From Limnoperna fortunei (Eukaryota > Mollusca > Bivalvia > Mytilida > Modiolidae): DNA of 64,000 nt. Below are positions 21,055-34,600 of the stretch, in pieces. Position 1 is the stretch's first letter. Every line of letters begins with the position of its first letter. The notes under the pieces were generated by a model. The model searched no databases. It was not told the origin of the DNA and saw only the letters and a program-made list of their open reading frames with translations. Both the position numbers and the translations under genes were made by a program. The DNA lies in assembly GCA_944474755.1 (NCBI GenBank), contig OX104114.1, positions 46,007,070-46,071,069 of the forward strand, given 5' to 3'.

Positions 21055-24000
21055 TCTCCTAATCTACATGTTTAGTTCTTATCTGTTCAGTCTACATGTT
21101 TAGTTCATATCTGTTCAGTCTACATGTTTAGTTCTTATCTGTTAAGTCTACATGTTTAGTTCTTATCTGTTCAGTCTACATGTTTAGTTCTTATCTGTTC
21201 AGTCTACATGTTTAGTTCATATCTGTTCAGTCTACACGTTTTGTTCTTATCTGTTTAGTCTACATGTTTAGTTCTTATCTGTTCAGTCTACATGTTTAGT
21301 TCATATCTGTTCAGTCTACATGTTTAGTTCTTATCTGTTCAGTCTACATGTTTAGTTCTTATCTGTTCAGTCTACATGTTTAGTTCTTATCTGTTCAGTC
21401 TACATGTTTAGTTCTTATCTGTTCAGTCTACATGTTTAGTTCTTATCTGTTCAGTCTACATGTTTAGTTCCTATCTGTTCAGTCTACATGTTTAGTTCTT
21501 ATCTGTTCAGTCATCATGCTTAGTTCTTACCTGTTTGATCTACATGTTCAGTCCTCATCTGTTCAGTCTACATGTTTAGTTCTTATCTGTTCAGTCATCA
21601 TGCTTAGTTCTTACCTGTTTGATATACATGTTCGGTCCTTATCTGTTCAGTCTACATGTTTAGTTATTATCTGTTCAGTCAACATGCTTAGTTCTTATCT
21701 TTTCAATTTACATGTTTAGTTCTTATCTGTTCAGTCTACATGTATAGTTCATATCTGTTCAGTCTACATGTTTAGTTCTTATCTGTTAAGTCTACATGTT
21801 TAGTTATTATCTGTTCAGTCTACATGTTTAGTTCATATCTGTTCAGTCTACATCTTTAGTTCTTATCTGTTCAGTCTACATCTTTAGTTCATATCTGTTC
21901 AGTCTACATGTTTAGTTCTTATCTGTTCAGTCTACATGTTTAGTTCTTATCTGTTCAGTCTACATGTTTAGTTCTTATCTGTTCAGTCTACATGTTAGTT
22001 TCTTATCTGTTCAGTCTACATGTTTAGTTCTTATCTGTTCAGTCTACATGTTTAGTTCATATCTGTTCAGTCTACATGTTTAGTTCTTATCTGTTCAGTC
22101 TACATGTTTAGTTATTATCTGTTCAGTCTACATGTTTAGTTCATATCTGTTCAGTCTACATGTTTAGTTCTTATCTGTTCAGTCTACATGTTTAGTTCAT
22201 ATCTGTTCAGTCTACATGTTTAGTTCTTATCTGTTCAGTCTACATGTTTAGTTCTTATCTGTTCAGTCTACATGTTTAGTTCTTATCTGTTCAGTCTACA
22301 TGTTTAGTTCTTATCTGTTCAGTCTACATGTTTAGTTCTTATCTGTTCAGTCATCATGCTTATTTCTTACCTGTTTGATCTACATGTTCGGTCCTCATCT
22401 GTTCAGTCTTCATGTTTAGTTCTTATCTGTTCAGTCTACATGTTTAGTTCATATCTGTTCAGTCTACATGTTTAGTTCTTACCTGTTTGATATACATGTT
22501 CGGTCCTTATCTGTTCAGTCTACATGTTTAGTTCATATCTGTTCAGTCTACATGCTTAGTTCTTATCTTTTCAATTTACATGTTAAGTTCTTATCTGTTC
22601 AGTCTACATGTTTAGTCCTTATCTGTTAAGTCAACATGTTTAGTCCTTATCTGTTAAGTCAACATGTTTAGTTCTTATCTGTTCAGTCTACATATTTAGT
22701 TCTTATCTGTTCAGTCTACATGTTTAGTCCTTATCTGTTAAGTCAACATGTTTAGTCCTTATCTGTTAAGTCAACATGTTTAGTCCTTATCTGTTAAGTC
22801 AACATGTTTAGTTCTTATCTGTTCAGTCTACATGTTTAGTTCTTATCAGTTAAGTCAACATGTTTAGTTCTTATCTGTTCAGTCTACATGTTTAGTCCTT
22901 ATCTGTTAAGTCAACATGTTTAGTCCTTATCTGTTAAGTCAACATGTTTAGTTCTTATCTGTTCAGTCTACATATTTAGTTCTTATCTGTGCAGTCTACA
23001 TGTTTAGTCCTTATCTGTTAAGTCAACATGTTTAGTCCTTATCTGTTAAGTCAACATGTTTAGTCCTTATCTGTTAAGTCAACATGTTTAGTTCTTATCT
23101 GTTCAGTCTACATGTTTAGTTCTTATCTGTTAAGTCAACATGTTTAGTCCTTATCTGTTAAGTCAACATGTTTAGTCCTTATCTGTTAAGTCTACATGTT
23201 TAGTTCTTATCTGTTCAGTCAACATGTTTAGTCCTTATCTGTTCAGTCTACATGTTTAGTTCTTATCTGTTCAGTCTACATGTTTAGTTCTTATCTGTTC
23301 AGTCTACATGTTTAGTTCTTATCTGTTCAGTCTACATGTTTAGTTCTTATCTGTTCGGTCTACATGTTTAGTTCTTATCTGTTCAGTCTACATGTTTAGT
23401 CCTTATCTGTTAAGTCAACATGCTTAGTTCTTATCTTTTCAATTTACATGTTTAGTCCTTATCTGTTAAGTCAACATGCTTAGTTCTTATTTTTTCAATT
23501 TACATGTTAAGTTCTTATCTGTTCAGTCTACATGTTTAGTTCTTATCTGTTCAGTATACATGTTAAGTTCAACATGTTTACTAGTAGTTCATATCTGTTC
23601 AGACAACATGCTTAGTTCTTATCTGTTCAGTCTACATGTTTAGTTCTTATCTGTTCAGTCTACATGTTCAGTCTTTATCTGTTTAGTCTACATGTTCAAT
23701 CCTTATCTGTTCAGTCTACATGTTTAGTTCGTATCTGTCCAGTCTGCATGTTTAGTTCAACATGTTTTCTATTAGTTCATATCTGTTCAGACAACATGCT
23801 TAGTTCTTATCTGTTCAGTCTACATGTTTAGTTCTTATCTGTTCAGCATACATGTTAAGTTCAACATGTTTACTAGTAGTTCATATCTGTTCAGACAACA
23901 TGCTTAGTTCTTATCTGTTCAGTCTACATGTTCAGTTCTTATGTTTAGTCAACATGCTTAGTTCTTATCTGTTCAGTCTACATGTTTAGTCCTTATGTTT

Positions 24001-24150
24001 AGTCAACATGCTTAGTTCTTATCTGTTTAGTCTACATGTTTAGTCCTTATGTTCAGACAACATGCTTAGTTCTTATCTGTTTAGTCAACATGCTTAGTTC
24101 TTATCTGTTCTGTCTACATGTTTAGTTCTTATCTGTTCAGTCTATATGAC
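21055..24150 (+). repeat. 28-bp minisatellite, ~3.1 kb, about 110 units
   Basis: The unit is TCTACATGTTTAGTTC plus TTATCTGTTCAG. Variant units mark blocks: TTCATATCTG is scattered early, AAGTCAACATG with AGTCCTTATC dominates ~22600-23200, and CATGCTTAG with TTTTCAATTTACATG units recur. The 3' end decays into degraded copies to ~24330. Units abut directly, with no unique spacers. It lies about 4 kb upstream of the SLC7 gene start. Confidence 0.95.
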
Positions 24151-24389
24151 TTTCTTGGCTTTTTAGAATGCATCTTTATGTCTAGTTTTGACTGTTAAGT
24201 TTACATAAAACGCTTTGAGCTGTTTCGTCAAAAGTCCTTTGCTGTTCTGTTTACACGTTGTTCAATCTATAAAAATAGATGTTGTTCCGTCTACATGTTA
24301 ATAGTTGTTCAGTCTATACGTCTACTTTTAGCTGTTCACTAGACATGTCCGATGTTTTATCTGTTCTTTATTTCTAGGTTTTTAGCTCG

Positions 24390-24455
24390 CCTGACTTAAC
24401 ATCAGGGAAGGCTACTGCTATCACTCGCGGCTCAGTAGTCCATGATTTTTTTTAT
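24390..24455 (+). repeat. 5' end fragment of the GCTCACC-type dispersed repeat
   Basis: TTTTTAGCTCGCCTGACTTA with a hairpin (GCCTGA...TCAGGGAAGGC) and GCTACTGCTATCACTCGCGG match the start of the large element at 45592 in layout. The rest of the element is missing here. Confidence 0.5.
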
Positions 24456-24593
24456 TTTTTTATCTGTTTTGTCTCTTCAAACCAAACTTTGCAGTAATGA
24501 TATTCCTGATCATTGATGTAACATATTATAATTTGTATACTATTTGGTATCTTCGATTCCTTTTTTATTATAGATGTTTATTCCACGTGTCGA

Positions 24594-24634
24594 GTGGACA
24601 TGTGGACACAGAAACCCTGACTTGCGAGGATGAG
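24594..24634 (+). repeat. Half-copy of the 26901-26986 palindrome
   Basis: It reads GTGGACATGTGGACACAGAA, then ACCCTGACTTGCGAGGATGAG, differing in a few bases from the right arm of the palindrome. It could be one terminal inverted repeat of a larger element whose other end is the palindrome's left arm (24594-26943), or a solo end. Confidence 0.7.
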
Positions 24635-26336
24635 TGGTAGCCTACTTTGTGTAGTTTTGTGTTTTCTCATATCGGATTAGTCGGTACGTCTTACTCGTAG
24701 ATTTTCTGCGGTTAAGCGAAAAATACATTTGCTTTCTATAAGTCATTAAAACGTCTTTATATTTGCTGGAAAAACCAAAAAGCAAACATTATACTTAATC
24801 CTTATATATAAACGATCACATTATTTAATCTAAAACAGTTTTAACAGTGAAACATTTAGAGTAAAAAACTTTGAATTCAAAATATATTTTTCACATTAAC
24901 AATAAATGAAAATCAATTGAAGCGATATATAACTCAATTTTGCATGTAAATAAAACAAGGAAAAAGAAACAAAAACAAAATACCGAACAGCAAGGAAACT
25001 ATCAGAAAACACCAATCCACCAAAAAACCAGCAAACTCGGGAACTAAAAACCGAAATGATTATGAAGCAACTACAGCAAGGGTCCTGACTTGCTACAAAT
25101 ATTTCAAAAGAAAAAAGGGCGGGTTAACCAGGTTTATGGCATGACAAACCTCCCGCTTTCTTTACTATAATGTGAGTTGATGTTCTGACGTTACAGGTTG
25201 GTTATCATACACCAGTAAGCTAGGTATTTAAATGACCATCGCAGCATAATCACTATGTATTAAATTTCAGAAATTTAAAAATTTGGAATAACTTTCTGCA
25301 ATCGTATCTTGTAAATGTATCTTTGATAGTTTAACTGTAACTCAAGTCTCAACACTTACAAAGATGCTACCGAATGTCTACTTTTAACTCTCGAAGTCGT
25401 AACTCCGTCATTTGAATGGGTCTATCACTAGGGGCAGATGCATGCAAAGCGTGAGTTTATAATTGTCACTCTAAACCCCCATCTAGCCAATTTGCGACCC
25501 ATCTGCAACACGAATTCCCGGATCCGCTCTTGGCCATTAAGAAATTCAATTTCTCGACTCGGTTAGGGTTCGTGGCTATAAATTAGTACTGTCAACTTTT
25601 TGAAATGATAGACCCTTTTGGATTTCATCGAAGTTACGCTTTATGTGTGCTGCTAGCTAGAGATAAAGAAATGCTAACCTTTTCGACGCATTTTGTGCTA
25701 TTTACTTTGCTTCGTTTCTCCGTTTTGTAAATGCTTACCTTGGCATGTTAGTAGTTTCTTACGAGATTAAATTACACAAGAATGCTGCTTATACATGTAC
25801 TCAGACTTACGGTTTTTTTTTTTGTTACTTTAGATCTATATTTCTTACCTAAAGTAAGCCCGCTTACTATGAATCATTACCTCGACTTTGTGTATATTTA
25901 TTAATGATAATCATAGATCATTTTTTAACAGTTACAATCAATTATTTCTCTTCCTTATCTGTCTGATATCCTATGGTTAACATAATTTTAGATTACTTAT
26001 GAGGCCTCCGCGGACTATTGATTAACGCTGTAATCACTGAGGGTGCGTGTGTAACAGTAAAATAATTTGGGTTTCTAAGCATTCAATTACATTAATCGAT
26101 GACATTTTAAAATTTGCTTATTGGTGTTTATTGCGATATAAACAACAAATAACACTCTTCATAAATTTAATATAATTTTGCAGTATGTGAAATAAATTTA
26201 ATATTTTTAGCATATTGAAAACAGAAATGTGTTTGTAATAATCATTTGCAAATATTAGATAAAATTAATCTATATAGTAGAAAGTATTAATGATTGAAAT
26301 AAATTGTTTTCTTGTTACTTACTATATTGTTCGTTT
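24635..26336. other. Intergenic, possibly the interior of a TIR element
   Basis: No open frame of note was found. If 24594 and 26943 are paired ends, this would be the body of a non-autonomous element. Otherwise it is plain intergenic DNA. Confidence 0.35.
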
Positions 26337-26455
26337 GTTAAAATGGTGTTTAACGCCAACTTTCAGCAATTTTTCATCTATATCATAGCGTCCAGCTTTT
26401 TATTGGGGAGGAAGCCAGAGTACCCGGAGAAAACCTCGGACCTGTGGCAATTACT
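26337..26455 (-). repeat. Dispersed repeat family A, copy 4
   Basis: On the minus strand it shows the AAAATTGCTGAAAGTTGGCG block, the CCAATAAAAAGCTGG block and a TTTTCTCCGGGTACTCTGGC block. The 5' portion of the family is missing. Confidence 0.68.
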
Positions 26456-26834
26456 TATTAGTGATAGGTTTGTCATTTTCTAAGAAAAAGCCTATCAAAT
26501 CGATTCCAATTTTAAGAATAATAGTGTAAAATAAGTCTGGTAGTCAAATAATTCCCCATAACTATTTTTCTGTTAAAATATTTCTAATCTGTAACGTAAA
26601 ATTACTCCGGTTATAAATTAAGTCACCAGGACTATTTTTAATAGTAAAATATTTCAATTTCACAAATATTTAATAGTTTAATAGTTTAACAACAAATGGT
26701 GATAATCTTCTTTCATATATTACTTTGAAGGGATAAAAAGGGTTCATAAAAATCATGTTTGTGAAGTGAAGTGTTTACGGTGTATAGAATTCATTTTAGA
26801 AGATAATTGATAAATTCTGCTAAATGCATATTTA

Positions 26835-27045
26835 TTATTCCTAGTCCTGTGATCAATTTTCGTAGTAAATCTAGTCTCGGGATCAATTTTCCTAGTAAAT
26901 CTCATCCTCACAAGTCAGGGTTTCTGTGTCCACATGTGTCCACGTGGACACATGTGGACACAGAAACCCTGACTTGTGAGGATGAGTAAATCTAGTCCTA
27001 GTATCAATTTTCCTAGTAAATCTAGTCCTGGTATCAATTTCACTA
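26835..27045 (+). repeat. 30-bp tandem repeat interrupted by a palindrome
   Basis: Four or so units of AGTCCTGGTATCAATTTTCC with TAGTAAATCT lie around 26841-26900 and 26992-27045. The run is split at TAGTAAAT by the 86-bp palindrome, which shows that the palindrome is a later insertion. Confidence 0.8.
26901..26986. mobile_element. Perfect 86-bp palindrome with TAAAT target duplication
   Basis: Two 43-base arms are exact reverse complements with no loop. The left arm starts CTCATCCTCACAAGTCAGGG and the centre is CAC|GTG at 26943/26944. TAAAT flanks it on both sides (26896-26900 and 26987-26991). The duplication and the split tandem array indicate transposition as a unit. Confidence 0.9.
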
Positions 27046-27714
27046 TAGTAGAATACTCATAATACAGACCGTATTTTTACTATTTAGGAATAATAGTCAT
27101 TTACTGAAAATACTAGATTAACTAGACATAGAATTTTTTAACTTGGAAAAAACTTTTTGCTATATAACACTCGGTTTGAGTTTTCGTGATTTTCAAGAAT
27201 ATCATCGTTTGAAAGCGTTGTGGATGTGTAAGTAGGATTGTCCATTGAACTGTTCATGCTTTATTTATTTATTAAACAATCTATAATGTTTCTTGCGCAT
27301 GATGCAGGTAAATAAATGGGGCTTTATAAAATGGCGCGACATATTTGTCATGCTTTAAATAGCAGTCTCAAGATTTCAGAAAACTGACGATTGATGCGTA
27401 CTCATTGACCTTCTTTTTCGAATAATTAATATTTTTAATAATGCCTCAAGCCATACCCAGTTAGAGAATGTATCAGTTAAAATATATGACAAGGACTGGT
27501 TTTTTTTGTCACAATTAACCTCGTCTTGTTTTGCTTAAAATGCATATATGACATATATTTATAGTGTCTTCTGCGTGTTCTGTTAAAACCAATTAAAAAT
27601 TAATCACATTGCAAACCAAATTAATAAAGGTATCGACATAGTAAGTTTACCTAAAATCGCAACATCTGTGGATTTTTTTTACCACATTTTGAATATAAAT
27701 TTGCAAGTTCGATA

Positions 27715-28138
27715 GCCAGTTTACGAACCGACTCGGCTATTTCCGTTCACTCGGCGGAAATGACCGAGGCGTCACGTTGCATTTTGCACATGCGTACGTG
27801 TACTTTCATTTTCCTTTCCAGTAATAACTGGTTTACCTCCAAGCGCTGATGCAAGACTTGTTGTGCTTGTTTTAAGGGATCCAAGCATTCCGCAGCATTA
27901 GGATATTGAGATAATAATACAAAAGAAGGCCAGTAAAGAATATTTCATTTATTTAATCATTTTCGCGATTTGTCATACAGTAGTAATTGTTTGTAATATC
28001 GTGGGAAAAGATCCATTCATAAAACTACCACGTGGTAACGTGCGTAGTTTCTCGTTTCCATAAGAGGTACAAAACAAAGTCTTGCGTCATCAAGGTTAAA
28101 CGACTTCCTTACACGTGGTTACAAGAGAATTTAAAACA
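27715..28138 (+). promoter_or_regulatory. Probable promoter/5' UTR region of the SLC7 gene
   Basis: A locally CpG-richer stretch (27715-27800) contains ACTCGGC, TTCCGTTCACTCGGCGGAAA and GACCGAGGCGTCACG, with a small inverted pair CTCGG/CCGAG, ahead of the start codon. No TATA box was recognised, and no transcription start can be placed. It contrasts with the AT-rich surroundings. Confidence 0.35.
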
Positions 28139-28646
28139 ATGCCAGGAAAGGAAAAGTATGATGTTGTTGGCCAGGAAGAGAAAAATCTTAAAGCCTCACC
28201 CGCTTCTAGCAACGCCAGTTCAACAGGACAAGACGAAGTTAAATTGCAACAAAAAATAAGTTTGTTAAACGGAGTGACTGTGATTGTAGGAAGTATTATT
28301 GGTTCAGGAATTTTTGTCAGTCCAAAGGGAGTTCTAGAGGGATGTGGAAGTGTCGGACTTTCAATCATAGTATGGATCGCTTGTGGTTTGTTCTCGATGG
28401 TGGGAGCTTATTGTTATGCGGAGCTGGGAACCTCCATAACCAGGTCTGGCGCCGACTATGCTTACATCTTCGAAGCATTTGGACCATTTTTAGCCTTTCT
28501 AAGACTGTGGGTAGAATGCATGATAGTGAGACCTTGCTCACAGGCGATTGTTGCCATGACTTTTTCTTATTATATTATTGAACCTTTGTTCCCGAACTGT
28601 GAACAGCCAGACAATGCAATTCGACTTTTGGCCACAGTTTGTATAC
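28139..28646 (+). CDS. SLC7 transporter, coding exon 1 (residues 1-169)
   Basis: It opens [20 protein letters not shown], a polar cytoplasmic tail. Membrane segments 1-3 and the Cys154 loop follow. The donor is GTATAC|GTAAGT. The last ~37 bases and the donor are copied 1842 bases downstream. Confidence 0.93.
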
Positions 28647-31600
28647 GTAAGTAATTATTAATAAAGAAAATTTGTTACTTTTAATATATAAGTACTGGTC
28701 AAAGAGTAGTTCATGCCATTATTTTCCATTAAAATCTATGTTAAAGGCTATGTAATCTATCTCGGAGCAAATAAGATATGCTGATTGTCATAAACAATAA
28801 TGTTAAGACTAGCAAAACTATTTATGAGAGCCAAACAAAACAAAATAGCAAGAAACAAGGGCACAGATTAAAATTGGTTTCCCTATCATCCATCCAAATC
28901 TAGTTTCACTCATCATTTTTAAAAATGACAATTAATGACAATTATAGTTGAATTCTAATGTAAGTGTTATAAGGTGAAAAGAGGTAATGGTCAAAAACAA
29001 TATAAAAAAAATATATTGGTTATTTGGTATAGAGTGGTAATTGTAACAATTGTTTTTGTTTTTAGCTCAATGGCCAAATTATACAATATAATAAAATAAA
29101 TTCCTGTGATTACAAAAATGCCCCTTAGCACAGAATACTAGTATTTTATAATGGATGTAATCTACACATTCCTATCACTGACATAATATATTTGATTTCT
29201 TATCTACTAGCACAACAAAAGACCAACTTAATACAAACAAGTATTACAAAATTTTGTAATAAAAACATAAACCATTAATACAATCCAAATATTATTATAC
29301 AGATAAATTTGTTAAAATTGTATTCTATCCTATGTACATGTATATAATAATTTTGCTTTTTTAATATTTAACTATCAAACTTATAAAATAGAACAGTTAT
29401 ATATAAAAAAAGAACTAATTAAACATGTGTGACAAATGTTCCTAATTGTAGATAAACAACCCCACAATAGGCTACATGATGCTTCCCTAAAAACTGTTGG
29501 GTTTCCCTTCTTGTAAGGGAGTTAGTAGTTCCCTGCTGTGACAATCATAAAAATCTCCATCTGGGAAACCTTTTAGATCTGTAAATTAATACATTATATT
29601 AAACTGACAGGCCATATGGTAGCATTTTGAACAGGGTTAACTGAGCTTTTAATTTTGAGAAGTATTATTTTAATAATGTGTTTCAGGTCACTGCCCAATT
29701 CAGATGTTTGTATTATAGCCAATTTTTCATTAACAATATCTAACAATTTCCTATATATGTATGTGCCCTATCTAACACATTGTAAAGGTTTTCATATTTG
29801 ACACAAAGGCCAATGTCATTTCAATGCCTTGACATAACTATTGGACATAAGCGTAGAAATAGTAAATGCACATTTAAAAAGAAGGAATCGGTAATTAAAA
29901 GGTTGAGTAATTGATTTATATAGCAATGTTGTGTAAAACAACAGATATATATGCATGATTTTTTCCCACCAGTGCACAGTGGGCAACCCACAATTGTCTG
30001 CTCTTCTTTTACCACCTTTTACATACAGTACTAGAGAAGTACATGTATTTCATCTATTGTGACTTCTCTTGTGTAGAAAGGGTCTATAGATTCAGGGTTT
30101 TAGCTAGGATTTTTGTCCGCCTTGTAAATTTAATGAGGGGGATTTTATCTGCCTATGCTAAATTACAAGGAAGGGATTTTGTCGATTCCCCGCTTTCCAC
30201 ACTCTGACCAATCGTCGAGATCTTACATCTGCAGAGTGAAAGCCATCAGTACTTACTTATTGGGGTTTTTGACCTCCTTGACTACCGAACAACGGTCTCG
30301 CTTGGACTTATTGCCTAATGGCTTTTATTGAAAATTTTTCTTTACCTATTTATTTGTATTTTTGGGGATTTATGGGCCATAAATACTATAAGTGAAATGA
30401 AAAAGGCCATCAGACTCGACTTGGGGAGTTTTTTATGCCCTACACGGACAATGCAATTGAATTCGACTTTTGGCCACAGTTTGTATACGTAAGTAATTAT
30501 TAATAAAGAAAATTTGTTACTTTTAATATATAAGTACTGGTCAAAGAGTAGTTCATGCCATTATTTTCCATTAAAATCTATGTTAAAGGCTATGTAATCT
30601 ATCTTGGAGCAAATAAGATATGCTGATTGTCATAAACAATAATGTTAAGACTAGCAAAACTATTTATGAGAGCCAAACAAAACAAAATAGCAAGAAACAA
30701 GGGCACAGATTAAAATTGGTTTCCCTATCATCCATCCAAATCTAGTTTTACTCATCATTTTTAAAAATGACAATTAATGACAATTATAGTTGAATTCTAA
30801 TGTAAGTGTTATAAGGTGAAAAGAGGTAATGGTCAAAAACAATATAAAAAAAATATATTGGTTATTTGGTATAGAGTGGTAATTGTAACAATTGTTTTTG
30901 TTTTTAGCTCAATGGCCAAATTATACAATATAATAAAATAAATTCCTGTGATTACAAAAATGCCCCTTAGCACAGAATACTAGTATTTTATAATGGATGT
31001 AATCTACACATTCCTATCACTGACATAATATATTTGATTTCTTATCTACTAGCACAACAAAAGACCAACTTAATACAAACAAGTATTACAAAATTTTGTA
31101 ATAAAAACATAAACCATTAATACAATCCAAATATTATTATACAGATAAACTTGTTAAAATTGTATTCTATCCTATGTACATGTATATAATAATTTTGCTT
31201 TTTTAATATTTAACTATCAAACTTATAAAATAGAACAGTTATATATAAAAAAGAACTAATTAAACATGTGTGACAAATGTTCCTAATTGTAGATAAACAA
31301 CCCCACAATAGGCTACATGATGCTTCCCTAAAAACTGTTGGGTTTCCCTTCTTGTAAGGGAGTTAGTAGTTCCCTGCTGTGACAATCATAAAAATCTCCA
31401 TCTGGGAAACCTTTTAGATCTGTAAATTAATACATAATATTAAACTGACAGGCCATATGGTAGCATTTTAAACAGGGTTAACTGAGCTTTTTATTTTGAG
31501 TTAACATGAGAAGTATTTTTTTAATAATGTGTTTCAGGTCACTGCCCAATTCAGATGTTTGTATTATAGCCAATTTTTCCTTAACAATATCTAACAAGTA

Positions 31601-34600
31601 ACAATTTCCTATATATGGAATGTATGTGCCCTATCTAACACATTGTAAAGGTTTTCATATTTGACACAAAGGCCAATGTCATTTCAATGCCTTGACATAA
31701 CTATTGGACATAAGCGTAGAAATAGTAAATGCACATTTAAAAAGAAGGAATCAGTAATTAAAAGGTTGAGTAATTGATTTATATAGCAATGTTGTGTAAA
31801 ACAACAGATATATATGCATGATTTTTTCCCACCTGTGCACAGTGGGCAACCCACAATTGTCCACTCTTCTTTGACCACCTTTTACATACAGTACTAGAGA
31901 AGTACATGTATTTCATCTATTGTGACTGCTCTTGTGTAGAAAGGGTCTATAGATTCAGGGTTTTAGCTAGGATTTTTGTCCGCCTTGTAAATTTAATGAG
32001 GGGGATTTTATCCGCCTATGCTAAATTACAAGGAAGGGATTTTGTCGAATCCCAGCTTTCCACACTCTGACCAATCGTCGAGATCTTACATCTGCAGAGT
32101 GAAAGCCATCAGTACTTACTTATTGGGGTGTTTGACCTCCTTGACTACCGAACAACGGTCTCGCATGGACTTATTGCCTAATGGCTTTTATTGAAAATTT
32201 TTCTTTACCTATTTATTTGTATTTTTGGGGATTTATGGGCCATAAATACTATAAGTGAAATGAAAAAGGCCATCACTCAGACTCGACTTGGGTAGTTTTT
32301 TACACCCTACACCAACAACTTAATGCCCTTGGTCAGACAGAAAGCCATCAGAGGTTAAGTACATGTATATATAACATTACATGGTTGCTAATTAACAGTT
32401 AATGTCACCACCTGCTGGTCAGGTTATGTAATTTCAAAGGTGTCAACAGTAAGCATTGATGATTTATATTGCATGTAATTACATGAATAAGATAAGATAA
32501 ATGTATATATACTAACTGTGAATCCACAAATGGCAAAGTTATTTACATGTTTAAACATTGTGAATATATATTTACAAAGATTTATAGTTATTTAATTATA
32601 TGTATATGTCCCAGATATTGATGAATATTTTTATATATACAATTCAATATTTATTTAATCAATCAATCACCCATTAGACTATAATATGACCATACAAGAA
32701 TGACACAGGGATGCAGAAGTTTGTCTGGCCAATTTTTGTCATTTTTAATGCCTGCATTAATGACCAAATTACGGTGTAGTGACAATGACAAAAGTCTTGC
32801 CTTTACCCTATTCCAGATAGACTCGAAACCTTTGGCAGTGTCAGTCAAAATTCCCTGCTCATGGTTCACCAATTGTCACATTGGTTATCTTGTGTTTTGT
32901 CCAGAATTAAGATAAAATACATGGGCTGCTCAATGGAGTTTAGCAACCACTGTCAATCGGTGTATAAATTTGATGACAGGGTGCCATTAAAAGAGTTTCA
33001 TCTAATGGCAGTCATTAAATCTATTTTTATACACTGTTGCAAAACTGTGGAATAAAAATGTTTTAGTAATTGATTTTTTATTATTGGAAATTAGGAATAT
33101 GAAACAGGATTCCTGGAAGGATGTTTGAAGGTTATTGGTAAAATCAATAAGTCTTTGAAGGTGACTCTACTGTCTGATGATACTGAAAATAATTTAAAAC
33201 ATTTTAGAATACTAGCATTGTGTGGTTATATCAGAAATTTAATCATCTGTAAAATTTGTTATCATGAACATGTACATGTATTAGCTATATTTTCATTTTT
33301 ACCCTACATGTACATGTTCCCATGTAAACAATTCTATAATATAAAATCACTTTTAAATCTATGCATTTTGTCCTAATGTAAACAGATTGAATGACTGTGG
33401 CAACTCTGACGCAATAGTATAGTATAGTATAGTATATTTACATTGTAACCTATCCCAAAATGTCAATTGAATAGTGCTGTATTTTTTAATAATTGGAGCA
33501 AATCATTTTATTTGGCATTATAACTAAAAGATTTTTTGATATTCATTGAAGCTTGAGTTATATACCTATAATATATGAATGTTTCATCTAACATGAAACT
33601 ATACTTACATGTACCATATTTTTATTGGTTACAAATACAATCAAAAGTAAATTTCAAATATTGGTTTACATTTTAATGTCTTTCGTTTTGCTGGTTTGCT
33701 GTCTTTTCAAATCTGTGTTGCTGCATTGAGTTAATCAGTACGAACCATATATTTAATAATATAATCTTCCTGGATTTTATCAACCTTGGATCCTGTAAAA
33801 TATTCCAAATAGTACTAGATATGCATCAATCATTTGGCTCCAAATCAGACTGGAACCCACCCTGATAATCTCATTTGGTTGTGGTCTATGAAGTGATAAA
33901 GTAGCATTTCCAAATTGATGCATATAACTGTTTGCTTAAAAGATCATCTGATCAGCCTGGGTGAATAAAATGTCAAATTTGGTCAGTATAATACACATGC
34001 TATTATACATCAATGCCTACTGTACACAGCCAGATATGGTAAAACTTAATTGTTTTAGTTCCTACTCTTAGTGATATTGCATTTCTTTATGTAAATGAGA
34101 GTTAAAAACCACATTAATTTTTTTGTTTCAGTGTTACTTACATTTGTTAACTGTGCTAACGTGAAGTGGGCTACTCGTGTCCAAGACATATTTACTTATG
34201 CCAAAGTCGGAGCATTGATCCTGATTATCATAACGGGTGCAGTTCAGCTGGGAAGAGGTAAGTTTTTTACCTTTTAAAAGATTTTGATAGAAATCTTCTG
34301 TGGCATTTCCCTTCCTGTTGGTGTTGTGCCAGCCTTTTTAGAGTTAAATATTACAGTAAGACCCCGTTTACACTATGAAAAAAAATACATCCATCTTTGT
34401 TTAATCAATCTTAAAAGACTGGTTTGCATTTACACACACTTGTGAAATAGCACGAAAGATCGATTGCAATCGATCTTTTTAAGTCCTATGTGTTTATACT
34501 GGCGTTAAATTTGACAACAAGAATTGCTTTAGCCGCCTATTTTTAATTAAATGTTCTATGCAAAGTACGATTCGTGCGTTTACACTACAAGAAAGAACGA

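Noticed and set aside
21055..24150. CRISPR-like look of a regular 28-bp repeat
   Set aside because: Units are contiguous with no unique spacers, and the window is eukaryotic.
28115..28138. Earlier non-ATG start for the SLC7 frame
   Set aside because: The first in-frame ATG at 28139 has A at -3 and gives a normal-length N-terminus.
29821..31878. Paired 64-codon minus-strand frames at 29821-30015 and 31684-31878
   Set aside because: They look conserved only because they lie in the two copies of the same recent duplication.
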